Shown: piece by piece, positions 9,166-17,412 of the stretch | Layout: each line of letters opens with the position of its first letter | How positions within the stretch are numbered: the first letter of the stretch is position 1 | Assembly (NCBI RefSeq): GCF_025263685.1 | Contig: NZ_CP092109.1 | Span: forward strand, 2,171,001 to 2,235,000 | Source: Geoalkalibacter halelectricus | Lineage (GTDB): Bacteria; Desulfobacterota; Desulfuromonadia; Desulfuromonadales; Geoalkalibacteraceae | Direction of reading: 5' to 3' | Length of the DNA stretch: 64,000 nt | Made by a program: the position numbers and the translations under genes | Notes under the pieces: generated by a model | The model's database searches: none | Told to the model about the DNA's origin: nothing | Seen by the model: the letters and a program-made list of their open reading frames with translations, nothing else

Positions 9166-9708
9166 TTAATTGAGATCACTTTCTTCGCTGGGGAAAAAAT
9201 CGACCAGGTTGAAGACATAGCGGGGGTGCTCATAGGCGTGGGCCTCGGGATAGAGGCTGAACAACCATCCGCAGTAGATCTCTTCGCCCCGGTCGCGGAT
9301 GGCGATCTGGGTGCCTGGGTTTTCGGCGCGGTTGGAGGCCGAGGTCATCACCAGGCCGTTCATGATGAAGTGCGGAATGAAAGTTCGCACCTCAAGGCTC
9401 AGGCCGTTGTCGCCAAAGCTGAATTCCTCGCCGATCTGGGCGGTGTAGACCTCCTCACGCCCCGTATCGCGATCATAGATGGCGATGCTGACCGCCTGCC
9501 ACTGCCCCTCGACCTCGGGCGGGACGATGATCAACGCCCGGGACGGACAGACCCTGAGAGGCTCGCCCAGGGTTTGCTCGGGCGCCGGGGGTTCGGCGTC
9601 CTCCTGTCGCTCGACGCAGCCAAGGAGCAGAGCGAGGCAGAGGATAATGGGTAAAACCAGTTTGATGGGCAATGCGGGATTGATCCTTTGTGCGGCAAAA
9701 AACATCAT
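9166..9708 (-). CDS. DUF2155-domain lipoprotein
   Basis: About 180 residues from the ATG at 9708. The N-terminus has a hydrophobic stretch (IKLVLPIILCLALLLGC) ending in a lipobox LLGC, so the mature protein is probably lipid-anchored in the envelope. The C-terminal half carries the DUF2155 pattern: a glycine-rich FSFGDNGLSLEVRTF strand and a final YCGWLFSLYPEAHAYEHP segment. The function of the family is unknown. The open frame extends further upstream, but that part overlaps a tRNA-Ser 3' copy and lacks a signal sequence, so the start at 9708 is preferred; the ribosome site is weak. It lies between tRNA genes on the same strand. Confidence 0.78.
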   Translation of the reverse strand: MMFFAAQRINPALPIKLVLPIILCLALLLGCVERQEDAEPPAPEQTLGEPLRVCPSRALIIVPPEVEGQWQAVSIAIYDRDTGREEVYTAQIGEEFSFGDNGLSLEVRTFIPHFIMNGLVMTSASNRAENPGTQIAIRDRGEEIYCGWLFSLYPEAHAYEHPRYVFNLVDFFPSEESDLN

Positions 9709-9764
9709 GCCAGACCGGATAACGCTGAAAAAACCGTGGCAGGTCTCTAGGGGGAAATTGAGAA

Positions 9765-9791
9765 TTAAACTGGCGGAGAGGGAGGGATTCG
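9765..9791 (-). repeat. Partial copy of the tRNA-Ser(GCT) 3' end
   Basis: 27 bases identical to 9929-9955. They comprise the last 21 bases of tRNA-Ser(GCT) including CCA, plus 6 bases of downstream flank, in the same orientation and 164 bases further down. The rest of the tRNA is absent, so it cannot make a functional tRNA. A short inverted copy of the T-arm (TTCGAATCCCTC, 9899-9910) lies between the two. Confidence 0.9.
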
Positions 9792-9934
9792 CCCACTCTG
9801 TCGTCGCCCTCACGGCGACTCCGGCGTCGGCTCCCCTGCGCTCGCTGACGCGGCCCATCCGGGGCCGCTTTCCTGCCTTGGGGCAGCGCTCACTCCGCTT
9901 CGAATCCCTCGGCGATCCAGGTTGAAATTTAAAC

Positions 9935-10028
<94 letters not shown>

Positions 10029-10076
10029 GTATATTACTGCATGTCGCTTATATTTTGGTACCCCGGCCGACAAAAT

Positions 10077-10102
10077 AAATTTGGCGGAGGAGATAAAATT
10101 CG
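10077..10102 (-). repeat. Partial, degraded copy of the tRNA-Ser(TGA) 3' end
   Basis: 26 bases matching 10135-10160 at 23 positions, covering the 3' end of tRNA-Ser(TGA) with CCA and 5 bases of flank. It is followed by an inverted T-arm copy TTCGAATCCTACC at 10113-10125. The layout is the same as at the neighbouring tRNA-Ser(GCT). Confidence 0.82.
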
Positions 10103-10139
10103 CTCACTGCGCTTCGAATCCTACCGAAAGTAAAAAATT

Positions 10140-10225
10140 TGGCGGAGGAGGTAGGATTCGAACCCACGGAGCTTTCGCTCAACGGTTTTCAAGACCGCCG
10201 CCTTAAACCACTCGGCCACTCCTCC
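10140..10225 (-). tRNA. tRNA-Ser(TGA)
   Basis: 86 bases including an encoded CCA. Acceptor GGAGGAG pairs with CTCCTCC, the anticodon is TGA (reads UCN codons) and the variable arm is long. It starts 11 bases after serS ends, so the synthetase and its substrate tRNA may share a transcript. Confidence 0.97.
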
Positions 10226-10236
10226 GCAGGACCCGG

Positions 10237-11511
10237 TCAATTCTTGGTGATGCGCTCCAGACCGCCCATGTAGGGCCGCAAAGCCTCGGGGATGACCACC
10301 GAACCGTCGGGCTGCTGGTAGTTTTCCAGAATCGCCACCAGGGTGCGCCCCACCGCCAGCCCGGAACCGTTGAGGGTGTGCACGAATTCGGGCTTGGCAC
10401 CTTCCTCGCGGCGGAAGCGGATGCCGGCGCGCCGGGCCTGGAAGTCGCGGAAGTTGGAGCAGGAGGAAATCTCGCGATAGGCCTCCTGGCCGGGCAGCCA
10501 AACTTCGATGTCAAAGGTGCGGGCGGCGGAGAAACCCAAATCGCCGCTGCACAGATCCACCACGCGATAGGGCAATCCGAGGAGTTGCAGCACTTTTTCG
10601 GCATGACCGAGCAGGGCCTGCAATTCGGCGTCGGAATCCTCGGGGCGGGTGAACTTGACCAGTTCGACCTTGTTGAACTGATGCTGACGGATCAGGCCGC
10701 GCACGTCGCGCCCGTGGGAGCCGGCCTCCTTGCGGAAGCAGGGCGTGTAGGCGGTATAGGAAAGGGGCAACTGCGCGGCGGCCAGGATTTCATCGCGGTG
10801 GATGTTGGTCACCGGCACTTCGGCCGTCGGCACCAGAAAGAAATCGACATCATCGGTATGGAAAAGATCGCTCTCGAACTTGGGGAGCTGTCCGGTCCCC
10901 GTCATGGAGTCTCTGTTTACCATAAAGGGCGGCAATACTTCAACATATTTGTGCTCTTGCGTGTGCAGGTCGAGCATCAGATTGATCAGGGCGCGCTCCA
11001 GGCGCGCACCGGCGCCACGCATGAGGGAAAAGCGCGCTCCGGTGATCTTGCCCGCCCGCTCGAAGTCGATGATGCCGAGCTCCTCGCCCAGATCCCAATG
11101 GGCCTTGGGGGCAAAGGAAAAACTCGGCGGCGTGCCCCAGCGACGCACCTCGACGTTGTCGGCCTCGGAGGCGCCCACGGGAATCTGCTCGTGCGGGATG
11201 TTGGGGATCTGCATGAGCAGCCCCTGCAACTGCTCCTCGGCGGCCTTGAGTTCGGCATCGAGACCCTTGATGCGCTCGGAGACCTCCTTCATGCGCGCGA
11301 TCTCGCCTTGCACCTGGCTTTTGTCCTTGGTGCGGCCGATGAGCGCGGATACCTGGTTGCGCTCGGCCTTGAGGGTTTCGGCTTCCTGCAACAGGGCGCG
11401 GCGGCGCTGATCGAGTTCACGAAAGCCGCCGAGGTTGAGCTCGCCGCCGCGTTGCTGGAGGCGCCGCTCCACTTCGTCGAGGTGGTCGCGCAGATATTTG
11501 AGATCGAGCAT
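10237..11511 (-). CDS. serS: Seryl-tRNA synthetase
   Basis: 424 residues, the usual length. The N-terminal long coiled-coil arm (about residues 25-105, rich in E, Q, R and A) binds the variable arm of tRNA-Ser. The catalytic domain shows class II motif 2 ([18 protein letters not shown]) and motif 3 ([11 protein letters not shown]). It charges tRNA-Ser with serine in the cytoplasm, and the Ser-tRNA also feeds selenocysteine synthesis where present. It is transcribed from a clear promoter at 11546-11574 and is followed by two tRNA-Ser genes on the same strand, an apt pairing of enzyme and substrate. Confidence 0.98.
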   Translation of the reverse strand: MLDLKYLRDHLDEVERRLQQRGGELNLGGFRELDQRRRALLQEAETLKAERNQVSALIGRTKDKSQVQGEIARMKEVSERIKGLDAELKAAEEQLQGLLMQIPNIPHEQIPVGASEADNVEVRRWGTPPSFSFAPKAHWDLGEELGIIDFERAGKITGARFSLMRGAGARLERALINLMLDLHTQEHKYVEVLPPFMVNRDSMTGTGQLPKFESDLFHTDDVDFFLVPTAEVPVTNIHRDEILAAAQLPLSYTAYTPCFRKEAGSHGRDVRGLIRQHQFNKVELVKFTRPEDSDAELQALLGHAEKVLQLLGLPYRVVDLCSGDLGFSAARTFDIEVWLPGQEAYREISSCSNFRDFQARRAGIRFRREEGAKPEFVHTLNGSGLAVGRTLVAILENYQQPDGSVVIPEALRPYMGGLERITKN

Positions 11512-11545
11512 GGTCGGCCTTCCTTGGTGAAGTGCGAAACAGGTA

Positions 11546-11574
11546 TTATTAGCACCTCATGAGGTGTGCGTCAA
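11546..11574 (-). promoter_or_regulatory. Sigma70-type promoter of serS with a palindrome in its spacer
   Basis: -35 TTGACG (11574-11569), 17-base spacer, -10 TAATAA (11551-11546). The spacer contains the perfect 14-bp palindrome CACCTCATGAGGTG at 11553-11566, placed where a bound repressor or a MerR-like activator would act. Sequence only; no regulator is identified. Confidence 0.7.
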
Positions 11575-11588
11575 CCACGGATAACGCC

Positions 11589-12161
11589 CTACTTGCCGCC
11601 CTTCACCCACCAGTCGCTGCTCTCGTCGAACCACCAGCGGGTGGAATCCGTGGCCCAGATGGTTTCTGCGAGGCGCTTGGCACTCTCGGTGCGCAGGCGG
11701 CGCACGGCGAAGGGATACCACTCGTCGGCGTAGCGGTTGCCGAGGTCCTTGTATTCCTTGAGCGCCAGAATCATCTCCAGCTGATCGGCATCGTGGGCGA
11801 TGCGCGCCTCGGGCGTTTCGGCGGCGGCGAATTCAGCGAGCAGCCCACGGTAATCGTCGCCGAAGGGCAGGGTGCGGGCGAGATCATCCACGGCGCGCTC
11901 CTCATCGACCTGCACGTACTTCTTGTTGACGTAATTGAGATCTCCAGTACGCGCCTCGGGAATGTCGTGAAACAGGCACAGGGCCAGCACCCGCCCGACA
12001 TCCACGCCGCCGTCGAGCCGTGCCAGGGAATAGCCGATCAGGGCGGCGCGGAAGATGTGCTCGGCCACCGATTCGGCGCCGGAGCCGAGAAACTGAAAGC
12101 CGGTGCGCGGGGTGCGCTTGAGCATCCCGGCTTCGAAGAAGAAATTGGCGAGGGATTTCAT
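11589..12161 (-). CDS. HD-domain phosphohydrolase, YfbR/HDDC2-like (nucleotidase type)
   Basis: About 190 residues from the ATG at 12161, preceded by AAAGGA. An upstream ATG at 12182 is less well placed. Metal-binding residues of the HD fold are visible: SVAEHIFR, then LCLFHDIPEARTGD, then HDADQLEMI. The family (5'-deoxynucleotidase YfbR, HDDC2) removes phosphate from deoxynucleoside monophosphates, so a role in nucleotide salvage is likely but the substrate is not proven. It lies upstream of serS, which has its own promoter. Confidence 0.85.
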   Translation of the reverse strand: MKSLANFFFEAGMLKRTPRTGFQFLGSGAESVAEHIFRAALIGYSLARLDGGVDVGRVLALCLFHDIPEARTGDLNYVNKKYVQVDEERAVDDLARTLPFGDDYRGLLAEFAAAETPEARIAHDADQLEMILALKEYKDLGNRYADEWYPFAVRRLRTESAKRLAETIWATDSTRWWFDESSDWWVKGGK

Positions 12162-12177
12162 ATAAAAATCGTCCTTT

Positions 12178-12245
12178 GTCATTGGTCACTTGTCATTGGT
12201 TTGCGACTTGAAAATGCTGAGTGCAAATGACCAATGACAAATGAC
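12178..12245. repeat. Intergenic inverted repeat of GTCATTGGTCA type
   Basis: Arms TTGTCATTGGT (12190-12200) and ACCAATGACAA (12230-12240) pair perfectly. A further half GTCATTGGTCA (12178-12188) also matches TGACCAATGAC at 12228-12238. It fills most of the gap between the EamA and HD genes. Similar GTCATTGGTCA-rich hairpins occur between genes in many unrelated bacteria. Confidence 0.65.
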
Positions 12246-12254
12246 TGCCTTTTT

Positions 12255-13127
12255 TCATCCCAACCGCAGGAGGCAGGCTCCGGCCAGGATCACCAAGGCG
12301 GCGGTAAAGCGGATGCGGCCGCAGCTCTCGCGCAGAAACAGCACGCCGATCAGGACGCCGATGAGCAGGCTCACCTGGCGCATGGGCACGGCGTAACTCA
12401 CCGGAGCCAGTTGCAGACCGAAGCGGAAGGTGAGAAAGGAGCCCATCATCACCGGTCCGGAGATGAGAATCAGATTGCGGCTGCGCCGCCATTCCTGTAC
12501 GATCCGGCCGCGGTAGCGCGGCCGCAGCAGATTGGCGGTCATGAACAGGAGCATGAACATGACCAGCAGATAGGTGAAATGAAAGGGCGGATAGATCATG
12601 ACCCCGGTTTTGTCGATCACCGCCCCCACCGAGTAGATAAAACCGGCCATGAGCGCCGCCATGACCGGGGGCTCGTGGAGACAGCGAAAGGGACGCAGCA
12701 CCTCGTCCAGTGACAGGCGTCGCAGTTGAATGCTGTAGGCCCCGGCGGCGATCAGGGCGATGCCGAGCAGTCCGTACGGGGAGAGCTGCTCGCCGAAGAA
12801 CAGCACGCCCCACACCGGCACGTAGAGCATGGAGGTCTGCGCCAGGGGATAGGTCAGGGACATGTCCGCGTCGCGGTAGGCGCGGCCGTTGAACAGATGG
12901 TAGAGGACGAAACAGACTCCGCCGGCCGCGCCGAGCAACAGAATGCGCAGATCGGGCACCGGAAAGGGCTGAGGCAGAAACACCAGGGTCAGATTGAGCA
13001 GCAGCCCCGAGCTGATGAACATCCACCAGATGAACACCGTCTTGTCGACGCTGCGCTTGACCAGCAGGTTCCACAGGGCGTGCATGAAGGCGCTGAAAAG
13101 GATAAGAAAAAAGGCCAGATCACTCAT
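12255..13127 (-). CDS. EamA/DMT-family membrane transporter
   Basis: 290 residues with about ten predicted membrane segments in two repeats, the drug/metabolite transporter layout. The first begins FFLILFSAFMHALWNLLVKR, a typical EamA opening. The second repeat contains PVSYAVPMRQVSLLIGVLIG and ends in a lysine-free hydrophobic helix. It probably exports or imports a small metabolite; the substrate cannot be inferred. It is transcribed toward the HD gene with only the small hairpin repeat between. The ribosome site before the ATG is weak. Confidence 0.85.
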   Translation of the reverse strand: MSDLAFFLILFSAFMHALWNLLVKRSVDKTVFIWWMFISSGLLLNLTLVFLPQPFPVPDLRILLLGAAGGVCFVLYHLFNGRAYRDADMSLTYPLAQTSMLYVPVWGVLFFGEQLSPYGLLGIALIAAGAYSIQLRRLSLDEVLRPFRCLHEPPVMAALMAGFIYSVGAVIDKTGVMIYPPFHFTYLLVMFMLLFMTANLLRPRYRGRIVQEWRRSRNLILISGPVMMGSFLTFRFGLQLAPVSYAVPMRQVSLLIGVLIGVLFLRESCGRIRFTAALVILAGACLLRLG

Positions 13128-13242
13128 CGGCGCATTCTACTCCAAAATTCGCGGCGCGACCAAGTCTGCATCGCGGCACCTTGAAAATATTGACAAATCG
13201 ACTGCGGGGGGGAAAATTCTAAGGATGCCAACGACGATTTTT

Positions 13243-13340
13243 CACCGCAGAGACGCCGAGGACGCGGAGAAAAACACGAGGAATTTCATGGGGAACATAG
13301 TCTATAGGGTTTCCTCCGCGTCCTCGGCGTCTCTGCGGTG
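13243..13340. repeat. 27-bp perfect inverted repeat upstream of fumC
   Basis: Arms at 13243-13269 (CACCGCAGAGACGCCGAGG...) and 13314-13340 are exact reverse complements of 27 bases, separated by 44 bases. It belongs to the family of mobile-looking intergenic repeats of the type 'CACCGCAGAGACGC...' seen in many bacteria. A degraded relative lies at 20520-20605. It ends 27 bases before fumC, so it will fold in the fumC leader if the promoter is upstream. Confidence 0.85.
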
Positions 13341-13367
13341 AGTCGCAGCTTTTCAAGGAGATAAGGC

Positions 13368-14774
13368 ATGAGCGAATATCGGATTGAAAAAGACTCCATG
13401 GGCGAGATGCGGGTGCCGGTGGAGGCGCTCTACGGCGCGCAGACGGCGCGCGCGGTGGCAAACTTTCCCGTCTCGGGCCTGCGCCTGCCGCGCCCCTTCA
13501 TCCGCGCCCTGGGGCAGATCAAGCAGGGCGCGGCGCGCGCCAATCTGGACCTGGGGCTGCTCGACAAGGAAATTGCCCTGGCCATCATGGAGGCCGCCGA
13601 GGAGGTCGTCAGCGGCGAACTCGACGCCCATTTCGTGGTGGATGTGTTCCAGACCGGCTCGGGCACCAGCACCAACATGAACGCCAACGAGGTCATCGCC
13701 ACCCGCGCCGCGCAACTGCTCGGCGCCGCGCCCGGCGAACATCCCGTGCATCCCAACGATCACGTCAACCTCGGCCAGTCGAGCAACGATGTCTTTCCCA
13801 CCGCCCTGCATCTGGCGGCGGCGGTGGAAGTACGCCGGCGCCTGATTCCCGCCCTGTTCGAACTGCAGGAGGCCCTGGGCGAAAAGGCCGGTGAATTCGA
13901 CGCCATCGTCAAGATCGCCCGCACCCACCTGCAGGATGCCGTGCCCATCCGCCTCGGCCAGGTGTTCTCCGGCTACGCGCGCCAGACGGCCCTGGCCATC
14001 CGGCGGCTGGAGGGCGCCTCCAACGGCCTCAACGAACTGCCCCTGGGCGGCACGGCGGTGGGCACCGGCCTCAACACCCACCCCGAGTTCGCCGCCAAGG
14101 TCATCGCCGGGCTGGCCCAAGCCAGCGGCCTGCCCCTGCGCGAGGCGGCCAACCACTTCGAGGCGCAGGCCAGCCGCGACGCGGCGGTCAACCTGAGCGG
14201 CGCCCTCAAGGCGTGCGCCACGGCGCTGTTCAAGATCGCCAACGACATCCGCTTCTTGGGCAGCGGGCCGCGCTGCGGGTTGGGCGAGCTAGAGCTGCCG
14301 GCGGTGCAGCCGGGCAGCTCCATCATGCCGGGCAAGGTCAATCCGGTCATGGCCGAAAGCCTCATGCAGGTCTGCGCCCAGGTGATCGGCAACGACGCGG
14401 CCCTCAGCCTGGGCGGGCTTTCGGGCAATTTCGAGCTCAACACCATGATGCCGATGATGAGCCACAACCTTTTGCAGAGCATCGAACTGCTCAGCAACGC
14501 GGCGCGGCTGTTCGGCGCGCGCTGCGTGCAGGGCCTCAAGGCCGACCGCGCGCGCTGCGAGGGGCTGGTGGAGCAGAGCCTGGCCATGGTCACGGCCCTG
14601 GCGCCGCAACTGGGCTATGATCAGGCCGCGGCCATCGCCAAGCAGGCCTGGGAGCAAGGAAGGACGGTGCGCGAGTTGGTTCTGGAAGGGGGTCTGCTCA
14701 GTGCGGATGAATTGGAGCGAATTCTCGACCCGCGGCCCATGACGGAACCGGGCATCGCGGGAAAAACCCGCTGA
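13368..14774 (+). CDS. fumC: Class II fumarate hydratase
   Basis: 468 residues, normal length. Converts fumarate to L-malate reversibly in the citric acid cycle; class II enzymes need no iron-sulfur cluster. The signature GSSIMPGKVNPVMAE (near residue 318), the active-site region SSNDVFPTA and the TGSGTSTNMNANE segment are all present. The start ATG follows AAGGAGATAAGGC, a strong ribosome site. It is a single-gene unit on the plus strand, flanked by a large inverted repeat upstream and the convergent DUF2007/rnd operon downstream. Confidence 0.97.
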   Translation: MSEYRIEKDSMGEMRVPVEALYGAQTARAVANFPVSGLRLPRPFIRALGQIKQGAARANLDLGLLDKEIALAIMEAAEEVVSGELDAHFVVDVFQTGSGTSTNMNANEVIATRAAQLLGAAPGEHPVHPNDHVNLGQSSNDVFPTALHLAAAVEVRRRLIPALFELQEALGEKAGEFDAIVKIARTHLQDAVPIRLGQVFSGYARQTALAIRRLEGASNGLNELPLGGTAVGTGLNTHPEFAAKVIAGLAQASGLPLREAANHFEAQASRDAAVNLSGALKACATALFKIANDIRFLGSGPRCGLGELELPAVQPGSSIMPGKVNPVMAESLMQVCAQVIGNDAALSLGGLSGNFELNTMMPMMSHNLLQSIELLSNAARLFGARCVQGLKADRARCEGLVEQSLAMVTALAPQLGYDQAAAIAKQAWEQGRTVRELVLEGGLLSADELERILDPRPMTEPGIAGKTR

Positions 14775-14800
14775 AGCCGGGCCAGGCGGCCGCACACGGC

Positions 14801-15115
14801 TCAGGGCCGCTCGCGGCCGCACTTCCAGCACATATCGAACTGCGGCTCGAGGTCCTCGCCGCAGGCCGGGCAGCGCCAGGGCTCGGCACCCTCATCCTGG
14901 CGCAGCCAGTTGTCCAGCAGCAAGCGCGCGCGCGGCAGCACCTCATCGTCCACCACCCAGAGCTCGGGGCGCAGTTCGAGAAAGGGAATTTCGCCCATGG
15001 CGGCGAACAGTTCCTCGTTGCGCAGCAGGCAGTTGATGCCTTCCTGCTCCAGGCGGCCCTTGAGCAGGGTGGCCAGGGGGCGCTCATGCGGGCTAAAGGC
15101 GCGCAGTTTTTTCAT
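14801..15115 (-). CDS. DUF2007/zinc-ribbon protein
   Basis: About 104 residues. The N-terminal part (MKKLRAFSPHERPLATLLKG) resembles DUF2007, a small alpha/beta domain also seen as a putative signal-transducing or PII-like fold. The C-terminal CPACGEDL...CWKCGRERP is a four-cysteine zinc ribbon. The start ATG overlaps the rnd stop (ATGA), so it is translationally coupled to RNase D; this argues against the longer frame starting at 15139. The role is unknown, but coupling to rnd suggests RNA-related or regulatory work. Confidence 0.8.
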   Translation of the reverse strand: MKKLRAFSPHERPLATLLKGRLEQEGINCLLRNEELFAAMGEIPFLELRPELWVVDDEVLPRARLLLDNWLRQDEGAEPWRCPACGEDLEPQFDMCWKCGRERP

Positions 15116-16239
15116 TGCGGGGCCAGGAGCACGGCGCAAATATCCGCGCCGAGCGCTTCTTTCTGCCAGTTCTTCAGGCCGCTTTGGGCCAGTTCCTGAA
15201 GCGAACCGGGCGGAGTGCGGGAGAGATTTTCCAGGGCGGCGTTGTTGATGAGAATGCCGGCCTCCAGACCGAGTTCAGCCGCCTTGGCGGCGCGCCATTT
15301 CTTGAGTCGCTCCAGGCGCTGTTCGGCCTCGGGATCGCGCACCGGCCGCTCGCCGCGCGGAAACACCGGCAACTGCTCCTCGGGCAGCTCCGCCGCCGCC
15401 GCGATGAGTTTCAGCAGGCGGCTGCCGTAACGCTCCACTAACCGCGTCGGCATGCCCTGGAGTCCGACCATGGCGCGCAGGCTTTGGGGGGCCTGGCGCG
15501 CCAACTCCAGCAGCACGGCATTGCCCAGCACCTTGAAGGGCGGGCAGTCACGGCGTCGTGCCTCCTCGTCGCGAAAGCCCAGCAGCGCATCAAGAATCGC
15601 CAGTTGGCGCGGCGCCAGTTGCCCGGCCCCCTTGAAGCGCAGATACAAGGGGCCTTCGGACTCGCTGTGGCGCACCGCCTCGAGCAGCGCGAACTCCTCG
15701 GCCACCCAACCCAGACGGCCCTTGGCGGCCAACCTTCCTTCGAGCCATTCACCCAAGGAATGCAGATGCCGGGTATCCTCGGCGGCGTAGCGGATCATCT
15801 CGCCGCTGAGCGGGCGCTTGGACCAGTCGGCGCGCTGAAAGCGCTTATCGAGGCTGACATCGAAATATTTCTGCAGGACATCGGCCAGGCCCACCTTCTC
15901 TTCGCCGAGGAACTGGCAGGCCACCATGGTGTCGAAGAGACCGCGGATTTCGATGGCGAAATCGCGATGCAGGCAGCGGATGTCGTAATCGGCGGCGTGG
16001 AAATACTTGCGCACCGCCGGATCGGCCAAAACCGGCCGCAAGGGAGAAAGATCGCGCACCGCCAGGGGATCGACGAGCACCGTGCGGCTCGGCGTCGAGA
16101 TCTGCACCAGGCAGACCTGCTCGCGGTAGTGGTGCATGGAGTCGGCCTCGAGGTCAACGGCGATGGCCGAGTGGCGGGCCAGCTCCGCGGCCAGGGCCTC
16201 AAGCTCGGCGGGGGTGGTGAGAATGGGGGTGTCGGGCAT
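15112..16239 (-). CDS. rnd: Ribonuclease D
   Basis: 375 residues. A DEDDy 3'-5' exonuclease domain: motif I AVDLEAD near residue 28, motif II AADYDIRCLHRD near 83-94, and motif III YAAEDTRHL near 156, with the tyrosine of the y subclass. One or two HRDC-like helical domains follow (PPFKVLGNAVLLELA and RLERLKKWRAAKAAELGLE). It trims the 3' ends of tRNA precursors and other small RNAs. It forms an operon with hisC and mutY upstream and overlaps the downstream DUF2007 gene. Confidence 0.95.
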   Translation of the reverse strand: MPDTPILTTPAELEALAAELARHSAIAVDLEADSMHHYREQVCLVQISTPSRTVLVDPLAVRDLSPLRPVLADPAVRKYFHAADYDIRCLHRDFAIEIRGLFDTMVACQFLGEEKVGLADVLQKYFDVSLDKRFQRADWSKRPLSGEMIRYAAEDTRHLHSLGEWLEGRLAAKGRLGWVAEEFALLEAVRHSESEGPLYLRFKGAGQLAPRQLAILDALLGFRDEEARRRDCPPFKVLGNAVLLELARQAPQSLRAMVGLQGMPTRLVERYGSRLLKLIAAAAELPEEQLPVFPRGERPVRDPEAEQRLERLKKWRAAKAAELGLEAGILINNAALENLSRTPPGSLQELAQSGLKNWQKEALGADICAVLLAPQ

Positions 16240-16290
16240 CGAAATCAGGTCACTCCGTCAGGGGTCAAAAGGGCTCTCATCTTGCCAGAT

Positions 16291-17412
16291 TCAGCCCTTG
16301 CCCGCAACCAGGCGCAGGGCTTTTTTATGCGCGCCGTGCAGGGGCAGTTCATTCAAGGCCGAAGCGGCGACCCAGCGGCTCTGGTCGCTCTCGGCAACCC
16401 GCCCCGGTTCGGCGAGGTCGGCCGCATAGAGGCGCAGATCGAGGCGAAAATGGCTGTAGGCGTGACGCACCCCCCCGATGCTCTGCACACCCGTCGCGCC
16501 CTGCCGCGCGGCCAGTTCGGCGGCCGTTTCATCGGGACTGCCACCGGCGGCCACCTCGGCATCGGGAAACTCCCACAGCCCGCCGAGCAACCCGCGATAG
16601 GGCCGGCGCCACACCAGCACCTCATCGCCGCGCCGAATCACAAGCGCCACCCGCACGACCTCGGGCACCTTGCGTTTCGCCGCCGCCAGGGGAAGCTTCT
16701 CGGCCAGACCCAGCGCCCGCGCGCGGCACAGATCCGCCAGGGGGCAGCGCGGGCAATCCGGGCGGCGCGGCACGCACAGGGTGGCGCCCAGATCCATGAT
16801 CGCCTGGGCGTAGTCGTGGGGATGATCGGCCGGGGTCAGGGCCGCGGCCCAGGCCCAGAGCTGTTTCTCGGCGGCGCCGGCGCGCGGATTTTCCTCCAGG
16901 GCGAAGAGTCGGCACAGCACCCGGCGCACGTTGCCGTCGAGAATCGGGGCGGGCCGGTCGAAGGCGATGGAAAGAATCGCACCGGCGGTGGAGCGCCCGA
17001 TGCCGGGCAGGGCCAGCAGCTCGTCGAGATCGGCCGGGAAAATCCCCCCGTGCTCCGCCACCACCCGGCGCGCCGCGGCATGCAGGTTGCGGGCGCGGGA
17101 ATAATAGCCAAGCCCCGCCCACAGGGCGATAACCTCGTCCAGGGACGCCGCCGCCAAGCGCCGGACATCCGGAAGAGCCTGCAGAAAGCGCTCGTAATAG
17201 GGAACCACGGCCTCTACCGTGGTCTGCTGCAGCATCACCTCGGAGAGCCAGATGCGGTAGGGATCGCGGGTGCGCCGCCAGGGCAGATCGCGCCCGGCCG
17301 CGCCATACCAGGCCAGCAGACGCCGCGCCGGCTGCGTGGGGTCAAAGGGCAGGGACGATGCGGCGGATTTTTTGGAGCCGGCTGCCGCCCGGTCCCCGCC
17401 GCCCTTGCCCAT
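16291..17412 (-). CDS. mutY: A/G-specific adenine DNA glycosylase
   Basis: 373 residues. It removes adenine mispaired with 8-oxoguanine. The helix-hairpin-helix LPGIGRSTAGAILSIAFD (catalytic Asp at its end, ILDGNV following), the catalytic Glu in MLQQTTVEAVVPYY, and the four-cysteine iron-sulfur loop CVPRRPDCPRCPLADLC are all visible. A C-terminal NUDIX-like domain for 8-oxoG recognition runs from about residue 235. The start ATG shares one base with the hisC stop (TGATG), showing translational coupling. An oxidative-damage repair enzyme in an anaerobe suggests oxygen exposure in its habitat. Confidence 0.96.
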   Translation of the reverse strand: MGKGGGDRAAAGSKKSAASSLPFDPTQPARRLLAWYGAAGRDLPWRRTRDPYRIWLSEVMLQQTTVEAVVPYYERFLQALPDVRRLAAASLDEVIALWAGLGYYSRARNLHAAARRVVAEHGGIFPADLDELLALPGIGRSTAGAILSIAFDRPAPILDGNVRRVLCRLFALEENPRAGAAEKQLWAWAAALTPADHPHDYAQAIMDLGATLCVPRRPDCPRCPLADLCRARALGLAEKLPLAAAKRKVPEVVRVALVIRRGDEVLVWRRPYRGLLGGLWEFPDAEVAAGGSPDETAAELAARQGATGVQSIGGVRHAYSHFRLDLRLYAADLAEPGRVAESDQSRWVAASALNELPLHGAHKKALRLVAGKG

